64,000 bases of DNA from Erythrobacter dokdonensis DSW-74. Its GTDB lineage: Bacteria > Pseudomonadota > Alphaproteobacteria > Sphingomonadales > Sphingomonadaceae. Positions 38,451 through 46,407 of the stretch are shown here, one piece after another (the first letter of the stretch is position 1; each line of letters opens with the position of its first letter). The translations under genes were made by a program, and so were the position numbers. The notes below the pieces were generated by a model. It saw only the letters and a list, made by a program, of their open reading frames with translations. It was not told the origin of the DNA and ran no database searches. The stretch covers positions 762,928 through 826,927 of the forward strand of contig NZ_LZYB01000001.1 of NCBI RefSeq assembly GCF_001677335.1, written 5' to 3'.

Positions 38451-40559
38451 TCATCCCTCGATCCGGCTGAAATCCGCGACCCTGTGCACCGCATCGCGGA
38501 AACGCGCGAGCAGGGCAAGGCGGGCTTGCCGCTTATCCGCCTCTTGGGCGTTTACGGTCACCTCTTCAAAGAACCTGTCGATGGGGACGCGCAAGGTGGC
38601 GAGCGCCGCCATCGCATCGGCGAACCGCTCTGCCTCCACCGCCTGCGCGGCAAGCGGCGCGGCGGTGTCGAGCGCGTCGATCAGCGCCTTTTCGGCCGGC
38701 TCGGGAGTGTAGGAAAGCACAAGACTTTCGTCTTCCCGGCCCCCGAGCCGGGATCCCGCTTCTTCTTCGACGGCAAGGGACCGGGGCCCCGGATCAAGTC
38801 CGGGGAGACGGGATGTGCTATCCCAACCTTCCTTCTTGAGGATATTCGCCGCCCGCTTGTAGCCCGCGAGGAGGTTGGTGCCGTCCTCGGTGGTGACGAA
38901 GGCCTGCAAGGCATGGACGCGGGCGAGCAGACGCACGAGATCATCCTCAACGTTTCCAGTTTCTTGGCCGAGCGCGAACACCGCGTCGATCAGGTCATGG
39001 CGGACGCCCGCCTCGCGCTGCTGGACCTTGAGGCGGTCGGCGAAAAAGTCGAGGAGGTCACCTTCGGCCACCCCCATCCTCAGACCGTTATCCGTGATGA
39101 GCCGGATGGTCCCGAGTGCCGCACGGCGCAGAGCAAAGGGGTCCTTAGAGCCGGTCGGCTTTTCATCGATTTTGAAGAAACTGCGAAGTGTATCCAGCTT
39201 GTCCGCAAGGCTTACCGCCACCGTCACCGGCGCGGTCGGCACTTCATCGCCCTGCCCGACCGGCTTGTAGTGGTCGCGGATCGCCTCGGCGACCTCGACC
39301 GGCAGGCCTTCCTTCGCGGCGTAATATCCGCCCATCAGGCCCTGCAATTCGGGGAATTCGCCGACCATCTCGGTGACGAGATCGGCCTTGCATAGCCGCG
39401 CGGCCTGTTCGGCGAGCGCGGGGTCGCCTGCGACAATCCCCTCCTCGCACAACCAGCGCGCCAGTTTGGCCACACGCTCGACCTTGTCGGCAACCGTGCC
39501 GAGCTTCTCGTGGAACGTAATCCGCGACAGCTTCTCGGCGTGCACGGCGAGGGGCGTCTTCTGGTCCTGCTCCCAGAAGAAGCGCGCATCGCTCAAACGC
39601 GCGGCCAGCACCTTGCGGTTGCCGTCGACCACCACGGCGGGGTCTACGGGATCGATATTGGCGGTGCAGACGAAGGCGTTGGCCAGTTTGCCGTCGGTCC
39701 CTTCGCACACGAAATATTTCTGGTTCACCCGCGCGGTGAGCTGGATCACCTCGGGCGGCACGTCGAGGAAGGTCTCGTCGAAGCGGCCGAGCAGTGGTAC
39801 CGGCCATTCGGTCAGCCCCGCGTTCTCCACCACCAGGCCTTCGTCCGCGACAAGCCTCAGGCCAGCGTCCGCCGCGACCTTGGCCGCGCGCTCGCGGATC
39901 AGGTTCTGGCGCTCCTCGTGATCGACGATCACATGGGCGGCGCGCAGCTTTGCGGCGTAGTCATCCGCGCTGGCGATGCTGATCCCACCGGATGAATGGA
40001 AACGGTGCCCCATGGTCTCGCGGGCCGAGGCGATGCCGCCGACTTCGACGTCGATCACCTCGCCATTGAGCAGCGCGACGATGCCGGAGAGCGGGCGCAC
40101 CCAGCGCAGGGAATCCGTGCTGATCGACGCCACGCCCCAGCGCATTGACTTGGGCCATGAAAAATCGCGGATGATCGCGGGGGTCGCGGCCGCCAGCACC
40201 TCGGCCATAGGGCGACCGGGGATGTTCACGACCGCAAAATAGGTCATGCGGCCCTTGACGTCGCGCAGCTCCAGCTGGTCGCGGCTGACGCCGGCCTTCT
40301 TGCAGAAGCCGTCGATGGCGGCATCGGGTGCGCCTTCGGGAGGGCCCTTCGCTTCTTCGGAGACAGCCTCGGTCGCCAACGGAAGCCCGCGCGCGATCAG
40401 TGCGAGACGGCGCGGGGTCGACCAGATAGTCACGTCGCCAGCGGAAACTCCCGCCGCATCAAGCTCGCGCCGGAACAGCTTTTCGAGTTCCGCACGCGCC
40501 CCGGCCTGCATCCGGGCAGGGATTTCCTCGCAGCGCAGTTCGAGCAAGAAGTCGGCCAT
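38451..40559 (-). CDS. glyS: Glycine--tRNA ligase beta subunit, with inserted repeat
   Basis: tRNA-binding subunit of the alpha2-beta2 glycyl-tRNA synthetase. The 702 residues begin [18 protein letters not shown], and GVASISTDSLRWVRP-like and VRVNQKYF-type segments are typical of GlyS. Near residues 578-616 a foreign stretch reads STSRLPGLDPGPRSLAVEEE and so on; it is encoded by a palindromic repeat (38712-38823) inserted in frame before the anticodon-binding C-terminal domain. The ATG at 40559 overlaps the glyQ stop by ATGA. The reading frame is intact, so the protein is presumably active. Confidence 0.95.
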   Translation of the reverse strand: MADFLLELRCEEIPARMQAGARAELEKLFRRELDAAGVSAGDVTIWSTPRRLALIARGLPLATEAVSEEAKGPPEGAPDAAIDGFCKKAGVSRDQLELRDVKGRMTYFAVVNIPGRPMAEVLAAATPAIIRDFSWPKSMRWGVASISTDSLRWVRPLSGIVALLNGEVIDVEVGGIASARETMGHRFHSSGGISIASADDYAAKLRAAHVIVDHEERQNLIRERAAKVAADAGLRLVADEGLVVENAGLTEWPVPLLGRFDETFLDVPPEVIQLTARVNQKYFVCEGTDGKLANAFVCTANIDPVDPAVVVDGNRKVLAARLSDARFFWEQDQKTPLAVHAEKLSRITFHEKLGTVADKVERVAKLARWLCEEGIVAGDPALAEQAARLCKADLVTEMVGEFPELQGLMGGYYAAKEGLPVEVAEAIRDHYKPVGQGDEVPTAPVTVAVSLADKLDTLRSFFKIDEKPTGSKDPFALRRAALGTIRLITDNGLRMGVAEGDLLDFFADRLKVQQREAGVRHDLIDAVFALGQETGNVEDDLVRLLARVHALQAFVTTEDGTNLLAGYKRAANILKKEGWDSTSRLPGLDPGPRSLAVEEEAGSRLGGREDESLVLSYTPEPAEKALIDALDTAAPLAAQAVEAERFADAMAALATLRVPIDRFFEEVTVNAQEADKRQARLALLARFRDAVHRVADFSRIEG
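38712..38823. repeat. Palindromic repeat element inserted in glyS
   Basis: The 112-base element has imperfect terminal inverted repeats (GGAAAGCACA 38712-38721, TGTGCTATCC 38814-38823). Inside are hairpins AAGAC-TTTC-GTCTT, CCCGGC/GCCGGG (38735-38740, 38747-38752) and CCCCGGA/TCCGGGG (38787-38793, 38799-38805). The GGATCAAGTCCGG core is like palindromic repeats scattered in sphingomonads and caulobacters, and the in-frame insertion recalls Rickettsia palindromic elements. No other copy noticed in the window. Confidence 0.8.
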
Positions 40560-41488
40560 CAGACGAGATTCCACCCGGGATACTTCGCCTGCCACTCCGG
40601 CCTCATCTTCTCGGCATAGGCCTCACACGAGGAGCGCGCGAGGTCGCGCACCCGGCCCATGTAGCTGGCGCGTTCCTGCACCGAAATCACCCCGCGCGCC
40701 TGCAGCAGATTGAAGACGTGGCTCGCCTCGATCGCCTGTTCGTAGGCGGCAATCGGCACGCCTGCGCCGAGCGCGTTGCGGCACTCGGCCTCGGCCTTGG
40801 CGAAGAGATCGAACAGCGCGCCCGTTTCGGCGACCTCGAAGTTCCACTTCGACATCTGGCGCTCGTTCTCCAGGAACACGTCGCCGTAGGTCACACCTGC
40901 GGAGGTGAAGGCAAGGTCGTACACATTGTCGGCGCCCTGAATGTACATCGCGAGACGTTCCAGCCCGTAGGTCAGCTCGCCAGCCACCGGCTTGCAGTCG
41001 AACCCGCCCATCTGCTGAAAGTAGGTGAACTGGGTGACTTCCATCCCGTCGCACCACACTTCCCAGCCCAGCCCCCATGCGCCGAGTGTGGGCGACTCCC
41101 AGTCGTCCTCGACAAAGCGGATATCGTGCGCCAGCGGATCGATGCCGATCGCGGCGAGGCTCTGGAGGTAGAGTTCCTGAATGTCGGACGGCGAAGGCTT
41201 CAGGATCACCTGATACTGATAGTAATGCTGGAGCCGGTTGGGGTTCTCGCCATAGCGCCCGTCGGTCGGGCGGCGGCAGGGCTGCACGAAGGCCGCATTC
41301 CAAGGCTCCGGTCCCAGCGCGCGAAGAGTGGTGGCGGTGTGGAATGTCCCCGCTCCCATGCGCATGTCATAGGGCTGGAGAATGACGCAGCCCTGCGCGC
41401 TCCAGAAGTCGTGGAGCGTCAGGATCATGTCCTGGAACGACCGCGCGGGATCGCGGGCGGGCGGTGTGAAAAGAGGCGCTGCACTCAT
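40559..41488 (-). CDS. glyQ: Glycine--tRNA ligase alpha subunit
   Basis: Catalytic subunit of the heterotetrameric glycyl-tRNA synthetase. The 309 residues include [54 protein letters not shown] and [20 protein letters not shown], all conserved in GlyQ. It starts at ATG 41488 and overlaps glyS. The 184 bases upstream hold the promoter region of the divergent small XRE operon. Confidence 0.97.
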   Translation of the reverse strand: MSAAPLFTPPARDPARSFQDMILTLHDFWSAQGCVILQPYDMRMGAGTFHTATTLRALGPEPWNAAFVQPCRRPTDGRYGENPNRLQHYYQYQVILKPSPSDIQELYLQSLAAIGIDPLAHDIRFVEDDWESPTLGAWGLGWEVWCDGMEVTQFTYFQQMGGFDCKPVAGELTYGLERLAMYIQGADNVYDLAFTSAGVTYGDVFLENERQMSKWNFEVAETGALFDLFAKAEAECRNALGAGVPIAAYEQAIEASHVFNLLQARGVISVQERASYMGRVRDLARSSCEAYAEKMRPEWQAKYPGWNLV

Positions 41489-41584
41489 GGCGGCTCGCCA
41501 TGGCCGAACGCCCCCAAAGCGTCAATGCCGCAGCGCAGCAAGGTGTGGGACAGCGCCGGGCAGGTCATGTTGAGGCGACATTAA

Positions 41585-41640
41585 GTCAGGTTATCTTGAC
41601 ATAGTCAGCGAATCGCGACATATAGTCAGGACAACCTGAC
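41585..41640. promoter_or_regulatory. Paired operator-like palindromes around a promoter
   Basis: Two 16-base inverted repeats share the same design: GTCAGG-TTAT-CTTGAC (41585-41600, one mismatch) and GTCAGG-ACAA-CCTGAC (41625-41640, perfect). Their centres are 40 bases apart. The first overlaps the -35 box and the second begins right after the -10 box. Extra GTCAG copies are at 41604 and 41646. The XRE regulator encoded 180 bases downstream is the obvious candidate to bind them. Confidence 0.6.
41596..41624 (+). promoter_or_regulatory. Predicted sigma-70 promoter of the small XRE operon
   Basis: TTGACA (41596-41601), a 17-base spacer and CATATA (41619-41624). The start point would fall near 41631, inside the second palindrome, leaving a leader of about 42 bases before the 39-residue peptide gene. 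Confidence 0.55.
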
Positions 41641-41672
41641 ATTTGGTCAGGCATACATGATGGAGATACAAG

Positions 41673-41792
41673 ATGAACGTGCTCACCGACACAATCTGCC
41701 TGAGGCGCTGGCAGGCCTACGCCCTGCTCTTTGTCGCGAGCATCGGAGCCGGGATTATCCTCGCCCGCTTATGGGATAGCCTGTGGTTCTGA
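41673..41792 (+). CDS. 39-residue single-pass membrane peptide
   Basis: A short gene with ATG at 41673, seven bases after GGAG (41662-41665), and stop at 41792. The peptide starts MNVLTDTICLRRWQAYALLF and continues with a hydrophobic stretch (about residues 15-31) ending in LWDSLWF, so it is predicted to span the membrane once. It overlaps the GTG start of the XRE regulator gene by ten bases, which suggests coupled translation. Function unknown; a role in signalling to the regulator or its membrane partner is inference. Confidence 0.6.
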   Translation: MNVLTDTICLRRWQAYALLFVASIGAGIILARLWDSLWF

Positions 41793-41998
41793 TCGCCTTG
41801 AAAAACCGCCTCAAGATCCTTCGCGCCGAACGCGACTGGTCGCAGGCCGAACTGGCCGGGCGGCTCGACGTCTCGCGCCAGGCGGTCAACGCCATCGAGA
41901 CCGGCAAGCACGACCCTTCCCTCCCCCTCGCGTTCCGCATCGCGCGGCTGTTCGACATGCGGATTGAGGACATCTTCGACGACGGAGAACACGCATGA
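41783..41998 (+). CDS. XRE family helix-turn-helix regulator
   Basis: A 71-residue single-domain regulator of the Cro/XRE type, much like Bacillus-type YozG and related regulators. The HTH runs over residues 7-60 (WSQAELAGRLDVSRQAVNAI and the ETGKHDPSLPLAFRIARLF helix), ending IEDIFDDG. The GTG at 41783 is given, but TTG at 41798 fits the family start (KNRLKILRAER) better. It overlaps the membrane protein gene by ATGA. It likely binds the two palindromes flanking the operon promoter and represses its own operon. Confidence 0.88.
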   Translation: MVLIALKNRLKILRAERDWSQAELAGRLDVSRQAVNAIETGKHDPSLPLAFRIARLFDMRIEDIFDDGEHA

Positions 41999-42447
41999 TC
42001 TTCCCGACTGATCAACAGCTTGGCCCCGGCGAAGCACGTACCCGCAAGCGGCAACGCAACCAGATCATCTTTCTCGGCATCGCCGGTTTGATCGGCGGCG
42101 TGATCGGCTTTGCGACCGGTTTCTTCGACCAGGGAGACGGCAGTCTGTTTGCCGGTGACTGGGAGCAACTCAAGCTGCCACCGGCACTGGCGCTCGTCAT
42201 TGTCGCGCTGCTGATTGGCGGCCTTATCGTCCTGCCTCTCTGGGGCTTCCGCATGGTCGATGATTACAAGCGCCAGCACAGTCTCATTGGCTTCACCGGC
42301 GGCTGTATCGCGGTGCTCGGGGGTTTCCCGATCTGGGCCGCGCTCTATGCAGGAGGCTTTGTGCCGCCGCCGCACGCCTTCGGAATCTTCGCCATCGCCT
42401 ATGTCGCGATGATTGCCTCGTTTGCTTTTGCCCGCTGGCGGCTGTGA
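41995..42447 (+). CDS. Membrane protein in XRE operon
   Basis: A 150-residue protein with about four membrane spans (around 26-44, 63-84, 97-118 and 126-146) and a polar, basic N-terminus. I recognise no domain. Its ATG overlaps the stop of the regulator gene, so all three genes of the operon are translationally coupled. XRE regulators paired with a small membrane protein are common, and the membrane protein may tune regulator activity, but this is inferred. Confidence 0.75.
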   Translation: MIFPTDQQLGPGEARTRKRQRNQIIFLGIAGLIGGVIGFATGFFDQGDGSLFAGDWEQLKLPPALALVIVALLIGGLIVLPLWGFRMVDDYKRQHSLIGFTGGCIAVLGGFPIWAALYAGGFVPPPHAFGIFAIAYVAMIASFAFARWRL

Positions 42448-42521
42448 TTTCGTGTTGGCCAGCACCCTTGTTTGAATACCCTTTATCCCTCAAACCCCTT
42501 GAACCCCCGAAAGGAAATATG

Positions 42522-43436
42522 ATGAAACTTGCCAATCTGCTCGCTCTTACCGTCGCCCCGCTCGCCCTGTTCGGCGCAGCACCGGCACTGGCTGACAACC
42601 ACGCCGCCATCGAAGCCGCAGCGCCTGCCTCGACCGGCAATGGCCCGGCGCTGTGGAAGGTGGCCGACGAGGATACCACTATCTACCTGTTCGGCACGGT
42701 CCACGTCCTGCCAAAGGGTATCGAGTGGTACGATGCAACCATCGCCAGCGCGCTGGAAGGCTCCGACATGATCGTGACCGAGATCAAGATGGACAAGGCA
42801 AGCGAGGCCGAACTCCAGCAACTCAGCATGCAGATGGGCATGCTGCCTGGCGGGACCACGCTGCGCTCGCTGCTGACCCCTGAACAGACCACCGCCTATG
42901 AGGGCGCACTCGCCAAGATCGGCGCGCCCCCGGCTGCCTTCGATCCGCTCAAGCCGTGGCTCGCCGGCCTCACCCTCTCGCTCTTGCCCCTCATGCAGCA
43001 GGGCTATGATCCCAGCAGCGGCGTGGAAAAGGTGCTGCTCACGAAGGCGGGCGACAAGCCGCAGGGTGCGCTCGAGACCGCCGAATTCCAGCTCGGCATC
43101 TTTAACGGCATGCCGACCGAGGGTCAGGTCGCCTTCCTGATGGAAGCGGTCGAAGGGATGGACGATGTAAAGACGATGCTCGACCGGATGGTGGCCGAAT
43201 GGGCCGAGGGCGATGCCGACGAGCTGGCGGCCATCATGAACGAAAACATGGAAGATCCGGCTGTGGCCGAAGCCCTGCTCTACCAGCGCAACGCGAACTG
43301 GGCCGAATGGATCGATACCCGCTTGGACACGCCGGGTACCGTGTTCGTCGCAGTCGGTGCAGGTCACCTTGCCGGAGCCAAGAGCGTGCAGGATTACCTC
43401 GCCGAAAAGGGCATTGCCGTGGCCCGGGTGAAGTGA
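42522..43436 (+). CDS. TraB/GumN family protein, first copy
   Basis: A 304-residue exported protein: signal peptide 1-24 (ending PALADN). The TraB/GumN (Tiki-like) motifs are LWKVADEDTTIYLFGTVHVL near 45-64, with the conserved glycine and histidine, and the late FVAVGAGHLAG with another histidine. Tiki relatives are metalloproteases, but activity in bacterial forms is not certain. Start: the second of two ATGs (42519 and 42522), six bases after AAGGA. A second copy follows 19 bases later. Confidence 0.88.
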   Translation: MKLANLLALTVAPLALFGAAPALADNHAAIEAAAPASTGNGPALWKVADEDTTIYLFGTVHVLPKGIEWYDATIASALEGSDMIVTEIKMDKASEAELQQLSMQMGMLPGGTTLRSLLTPEQTTAYEGALAKIGAPPAAFDPLKPWLAGLTLSLLPLMQQGYDPSSGVEKVLLTKAGDKPQGALETAEFQLGIFNGMPTEGQVAFLMEAVEGMDDVKTMLDRMVAEWAEGDADELAAIMNENMEDPAVAEALLYQRNANWAEWIDTRLDTPGTVFVAVGAGHLAGAKSVQDYLAEKGIAVARVK

Positions 43437-43455
43437 TCCGGGAAGACGCGCGATA

Positions 43456-44388
43456 ATGATCGCCATGCCACCGGCCGGGCTCGTCAGCCGTTTGCGGAAT
43501 GCCTTCGCTGCGCTGCTTGCCTGCCTGGTTACCCTGACTGTCGCCGGGTGCAGTTTTGCACCCGGCGACGAGACAGAGGGTCCGCCCCCCAACCCGCTGC
43601 TCTATGAAATCGCCAGCGCCGATGGCGCGGTGGAAGGCTGGATGCTCGGCACGATCCATGCCCTTCCCGACGATACCCACTGGCGCACTGAAGAAATCGG
43701 CCGGGTCATCGACTCGGCCGATTTCCTGCTTGTGGAGGTCAGTGACCTGAAAGGGCGCGGCAACGCCCGGTCGATCTATGCGATGCTCGCCGAGACGCCC
43801 GGTCTGCCGCCTCTGGCACAGCGCGTTCCGCCTGAACTGCAACCCCGGCTTTTGGCCCTTATCAAGCGCGGTGACCTTGACCGCGTGGATTTCACCGCGC
43901 TCGAGACATGGGCCGCGGCAATTACCCTCGCCCGCGTCGATGCAACCGGAGATCCCGCCCACGGGGTCGACCGGGCGCTGATCGATGAATTCGCAACCCG
44001 GCCGGTGCGCGAGCTCGAAGGCCTGCGGGGCCAGCTTTCGATCTTCGATCGCCTGCCAGAACGCGACCAGCGCACCATGCTGGCCGCAGTGCTGAGCGAT
44101 AGCGAAAGGACGCGTGCCGACCCGTCCCGGCTCCAGCGCGCCTGGCTGACGGGCGATGCAGCCGCGATCGAGGCTTCGACCCGCGAGGGCTTTCTGGCCG
44201 ACGAGACGCTGCACCGCACCTTGCTGACCGATCGCAACCGCAACTGGGCTGCCGCCATCGTACCGATGCTGGCCGATGCACCGCGCCCGCTCATCGCGGT
44301 CGGCACGGCGCATCTTGTCGGTCCGGAAGGTCTCGTCGCGCTTATCGAAACGCAGGGCTACCGTGTACGGAGGATCGGCGCTCCCTAA
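43456..44388 (+). CDS. TraB/GumN family lipoprotein, second copy
   Basis: A 310-residue lipoprotein of the same family as its upstream neighbour: signal ends in LTVAGC (about residue 32). It has WMLGTIHALPDDTHWR and IAVGTAHLVGPEGL, the two histidine motifs of the fold. The two proteins are clearly diverged, so the duplication is old or they were acquired separately. One is soluble and exported, the other membrane-anchored. ATG at 43456. Confidence 0.86.
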   Translation: MIAMPPAGLVSRLRNAFAALLACLVTLTVAGCSFAPGDETEGPPPNPLLYEIASADGAVEGWMLGTIHALPDDTHWRTEEIGRVIDSADFLLVEVSDLKGRGNARSIYAMLAETPGLPPLAQRVPPELQPRLLALIKRGDLDRVDFTALETWAAAITLARVDATGDPAHGVDRALIDEFATRPVRELEGLRGQLSIFDRLPERDQRTMLAAVLSDSERTRADPSRLQRAWLTGDAAAIEASTREGFLADETLHRTLLTDRNRNWAAAIVPMLADAPRPLIAVGTAHLVGPEGLVALIETQGYRVRRIGAP

Positions 44389-44505
44389 AGCGGTTGCCAA
44401 TCGCGCCTTGGCGCTCTAAGGGCCCGCGCTTCGGTGCTCTGGTCATCCCTGGAGGCGGCGCGCCGGAAAAAAGCTGAATTCAACACGCATTCGAAAGGCA
44501 CGATT

Positions 44506-45138
44506 ATGAGCGACGCTCTCACTCTGCCGGCCGAAGCGCGCGAACGGGCTGGCAAGGGAGCCTCCCGAGCACTTCGCCGCGATGGTCGGACGCCTGCCGT
44601 GATCTACGGCGGCAAGGAAGAACCCACCCTGATCCACGTCGAGCAGAAGGAACTGGTCAAGCAGTTGATGACCGGGCACTTCATGAACTCGATCGTCAAC
44701 ATCGAGATCGGTGGCAAGACCGTTCGCACCCTGCCGAAGGATGTTGCCTTCCACCCGGTGACCGACCGTCCGACACATGTCGATTTCCTGCGCCTCTCGG
44801 CCGATTCCAGGGTCGAAGTCGCGGTGCCGGTGGTGTTCGTCAACGAAGAGAAGTCGCCCGGCCTCAAGAAGGGCGGCGTGCTCAACATCGTGCGCCACGA
44901 ACTTGAACTGGTTTGCCCGAGCGATGCGATCCCGGACGAGATCCAGATCGACGTGACCGGCAAGGATGTGGGCGATGCGATCCACATCAGCGAAGTCACC
45001 CTGCCCAAGGGCGTCGTCAGCGCGATCACCGACCGCGACTTCACCATCGCGACGCTGGTTGCCCCGTCCGCGCTCAAGAAGAGCGAAGGTGCGGCCGCCG
45101 CCGAGGCCACTGAAGAGGCCAAGAGCGAGGAAGACTGA
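44506..45138 (+). CDS. rplY: 50S ribosomal protein L25, Ctc/TL5 type
   Basis: 5S rRNA-binding ribosomal protein in the long, two-domain (Ctc) form. The 210 residues have the L25 domain (1-93, with [20 protein letters not shown]) and the TL5 beta domain (about 100-185), then an Ala/Glu-rich tail. It begins at the ATG at 44506 with GAAAGG upstream. A strong terminator follows, yet pth comes right after it, a conserved neighbour pair. Confidence 0.95.
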   Translation: MSDALTLPAEARERAGKGASRALRRDGRTPAVIYGGKEEPTLIHVEQKELVKQLMTGHFMNSIVNIEIGGKTVRTLPKDVAFHPVTDRPTHVDFLRLSADSRVEVAVPVVFVNEEKSPGLKKGGVLNIVRHELELVCPSDAIPDEIQIDVTGKDVGDAIHISEVTLPKGVVSAITDRDFTIATLVAPSALKKSEGAAAAEATEEAKSEED

Positions 45139-45169
45139 TCTTCCCGCCGCCTGCGGCATGAAACAAGAG

Positions 45170-45208
45170 GCGCCGGGCTTTCTCAGGGGAAGTCCGGCGC
45201 TTTTGTTT
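45170..45208 (+). terminator. Rho-independent terminator after rplY
   Basis: GCGCCGGGCTT (45170-45180) pairs with AAGTCCGGCGC (45190-45200, one G-T pair), followed by TTTTGTTT. It separates rplY from pth, whose ATG is 29 bases later, so pth probably needs read-through or a promoter within this region. Confidence 0.85.
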
Positions 45209-45236
45209 GAACGGCAACACAGCTAGGGGCGGGAAT

Positions 45237-45806
45237 ATGCAGATCTGGGTCGGCCTCGGAAATCCCGGACCGCGCTATGCGCTCCACCGGCACAATGTCG
45301 GTTTCATGGCCGTGGACGTGATTGGCGACATGCATGGCTTCGGCCCGGTGCAAAAGAAATTCTCGGGCTGGGCGCAGGAAGGACGGATCGGCGGGCACAA
45401 GGTGCTGTTGCTGAAGCCCGCGACCTTCATGAACGAAAGCGGACGAAGCGTCGGCGAGGCGCTGCGCTTCTACAAGCTGGGCACCGATGCGCTCACCGTG
45501 TTTCATGACGAGCTCGATCTGGCCCCCTTCAAGGTCAAGGTGAAGCAGGGTGGCGGCCACGCGGGCCACAATGGCCTTCGCTCGATCGACCAGCACTGCG
45601 GCCCGGACTTCCGCCGCATCCGCCTCGGCATCGGCCATCCCGGGCATAAGGAGCGGGTCACCGGCCATGTTCTCGGTAACTTCGCCAAGGCGGAAGAGGA
45701 TGACCTTGCGGCGATGCTCGGTGCCATCGGCGCCGAAGCTGAATGGCTCGCCAAGGGCGATGACGTGCGCTTCATGAACGACGTGGCGCTGAGGATGCAG
45801 GGCTAA
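45237..45806 (+). CDS. pth: Peptidyl-tRNA hydrolase
   Basis: Releases tRNA from prematurely dropped peptidyl-tRNA. The 189 residues begin MQIWVGLGNPGPRYALHRHN with the catalytic histidine and asparagine region, then KPATFMNESG, VFHDELDL and KQGGGHAGHNGLRS. The ATG at 45237 follows AGGGGCGGGAA. It is just behind rplY and its terminator. Confidence 0.96.
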   Translation: MQIWVGLGNPGPRYALHRHNVGFMAVDVIGDMHGFGPVQKKFSGWAQEGRIGGHKVLLLKPATFMNESGRSVGEALRFYKLGTDALTVFHDELDLAPFKVKVKQGGGHAGHNGLRSIDQHCGPDFRRIRLGIGHPGHKERVTGHVLGNFAKAEEDDLAAMLGAIGAEAEWLAKGDDVRFMNDVALRMQG

Positions 45807-45811
45807 GCGGC

Positions 45812-46333
45812 ATGAGCGCGAAGGTCGTCATCATCCGGATGCGCTGGTGGGGTCATATGCTCAATATCTTCGCGCTCCTGTTTGTTGCGCCACTCGGCCT
45901 TGTCATAGGATCGGCGGGGATTGCTCAGCTGAACGAGCCGGGAAGCTGGTGGAAAGCCCCGATCCTCATGGCGAGCGGCGGCACTTTCCTGTTGGCCGCG
46001 GTCCTGTTGCTGAACACTCTGTTCACCTATCGTCTTGAGATAGACAGCCGATCCCTGCGCCTGATCGGCAATCTGTGGACTCACGACATAAGCTGGCAGG
46101 AGATCACCTGCATAGCGAAGCATCCCAATCCCAAGGGCTTTGGTTATCACGTGCTGATCGAAGTCGATGGGTCGCGCCTGCCTCGCCGCCACTGGCATCG
46201 CCTGTGGGTTGCGGGATACCAGATCCCCACCCCGATGGGAAAAGGCCCAACCGAGCTGACCGCCTATCTCAATCGCAAGCGGCGGGACTACCTTAGACGC
46301 GTGCAAGCTGCTCCGGCAGGCATCGACGCCTAA
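45812..46333 (+). CDS. Hypothetical membrane protein with PH-like domain
   Basis: A 173-residue protein with two membrane segments (about 16-38 and 49-70) followed by a beta-rich cytoplasmic part (YRLEIDSRSLRLIGNLWTHD, then ISWQEITCIAKHP), which looks like bacterial PH-type domains of DUF304-like proteins. No function assigned. Five bases after pth on the same strand. Confidence 0.6.
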   Translation: MSAKVVIIRMRWWGHMLNIFALLFVAPLGLVIGSAGIAQLNEPGSWWKAPILMASGGTFLLAAVLLLNTLFTYRLEIDSRSLRLIGNLWTHDISWQEITCIAKHPNPKGFGYHVLIEVDGSRLPRRHWHRLWVAGYQIPTPMGKGPTELTAYLNRKRRDYLRRVQAAPAGIDA

Positions 46334-46407
46334 ACCCCCATCGCTTGCAGATTGGCGCAAAGCCAATAGTCTGGGCGCTGACCCCGTTTCAGCCAAGGAC
46401 CCGTCCC

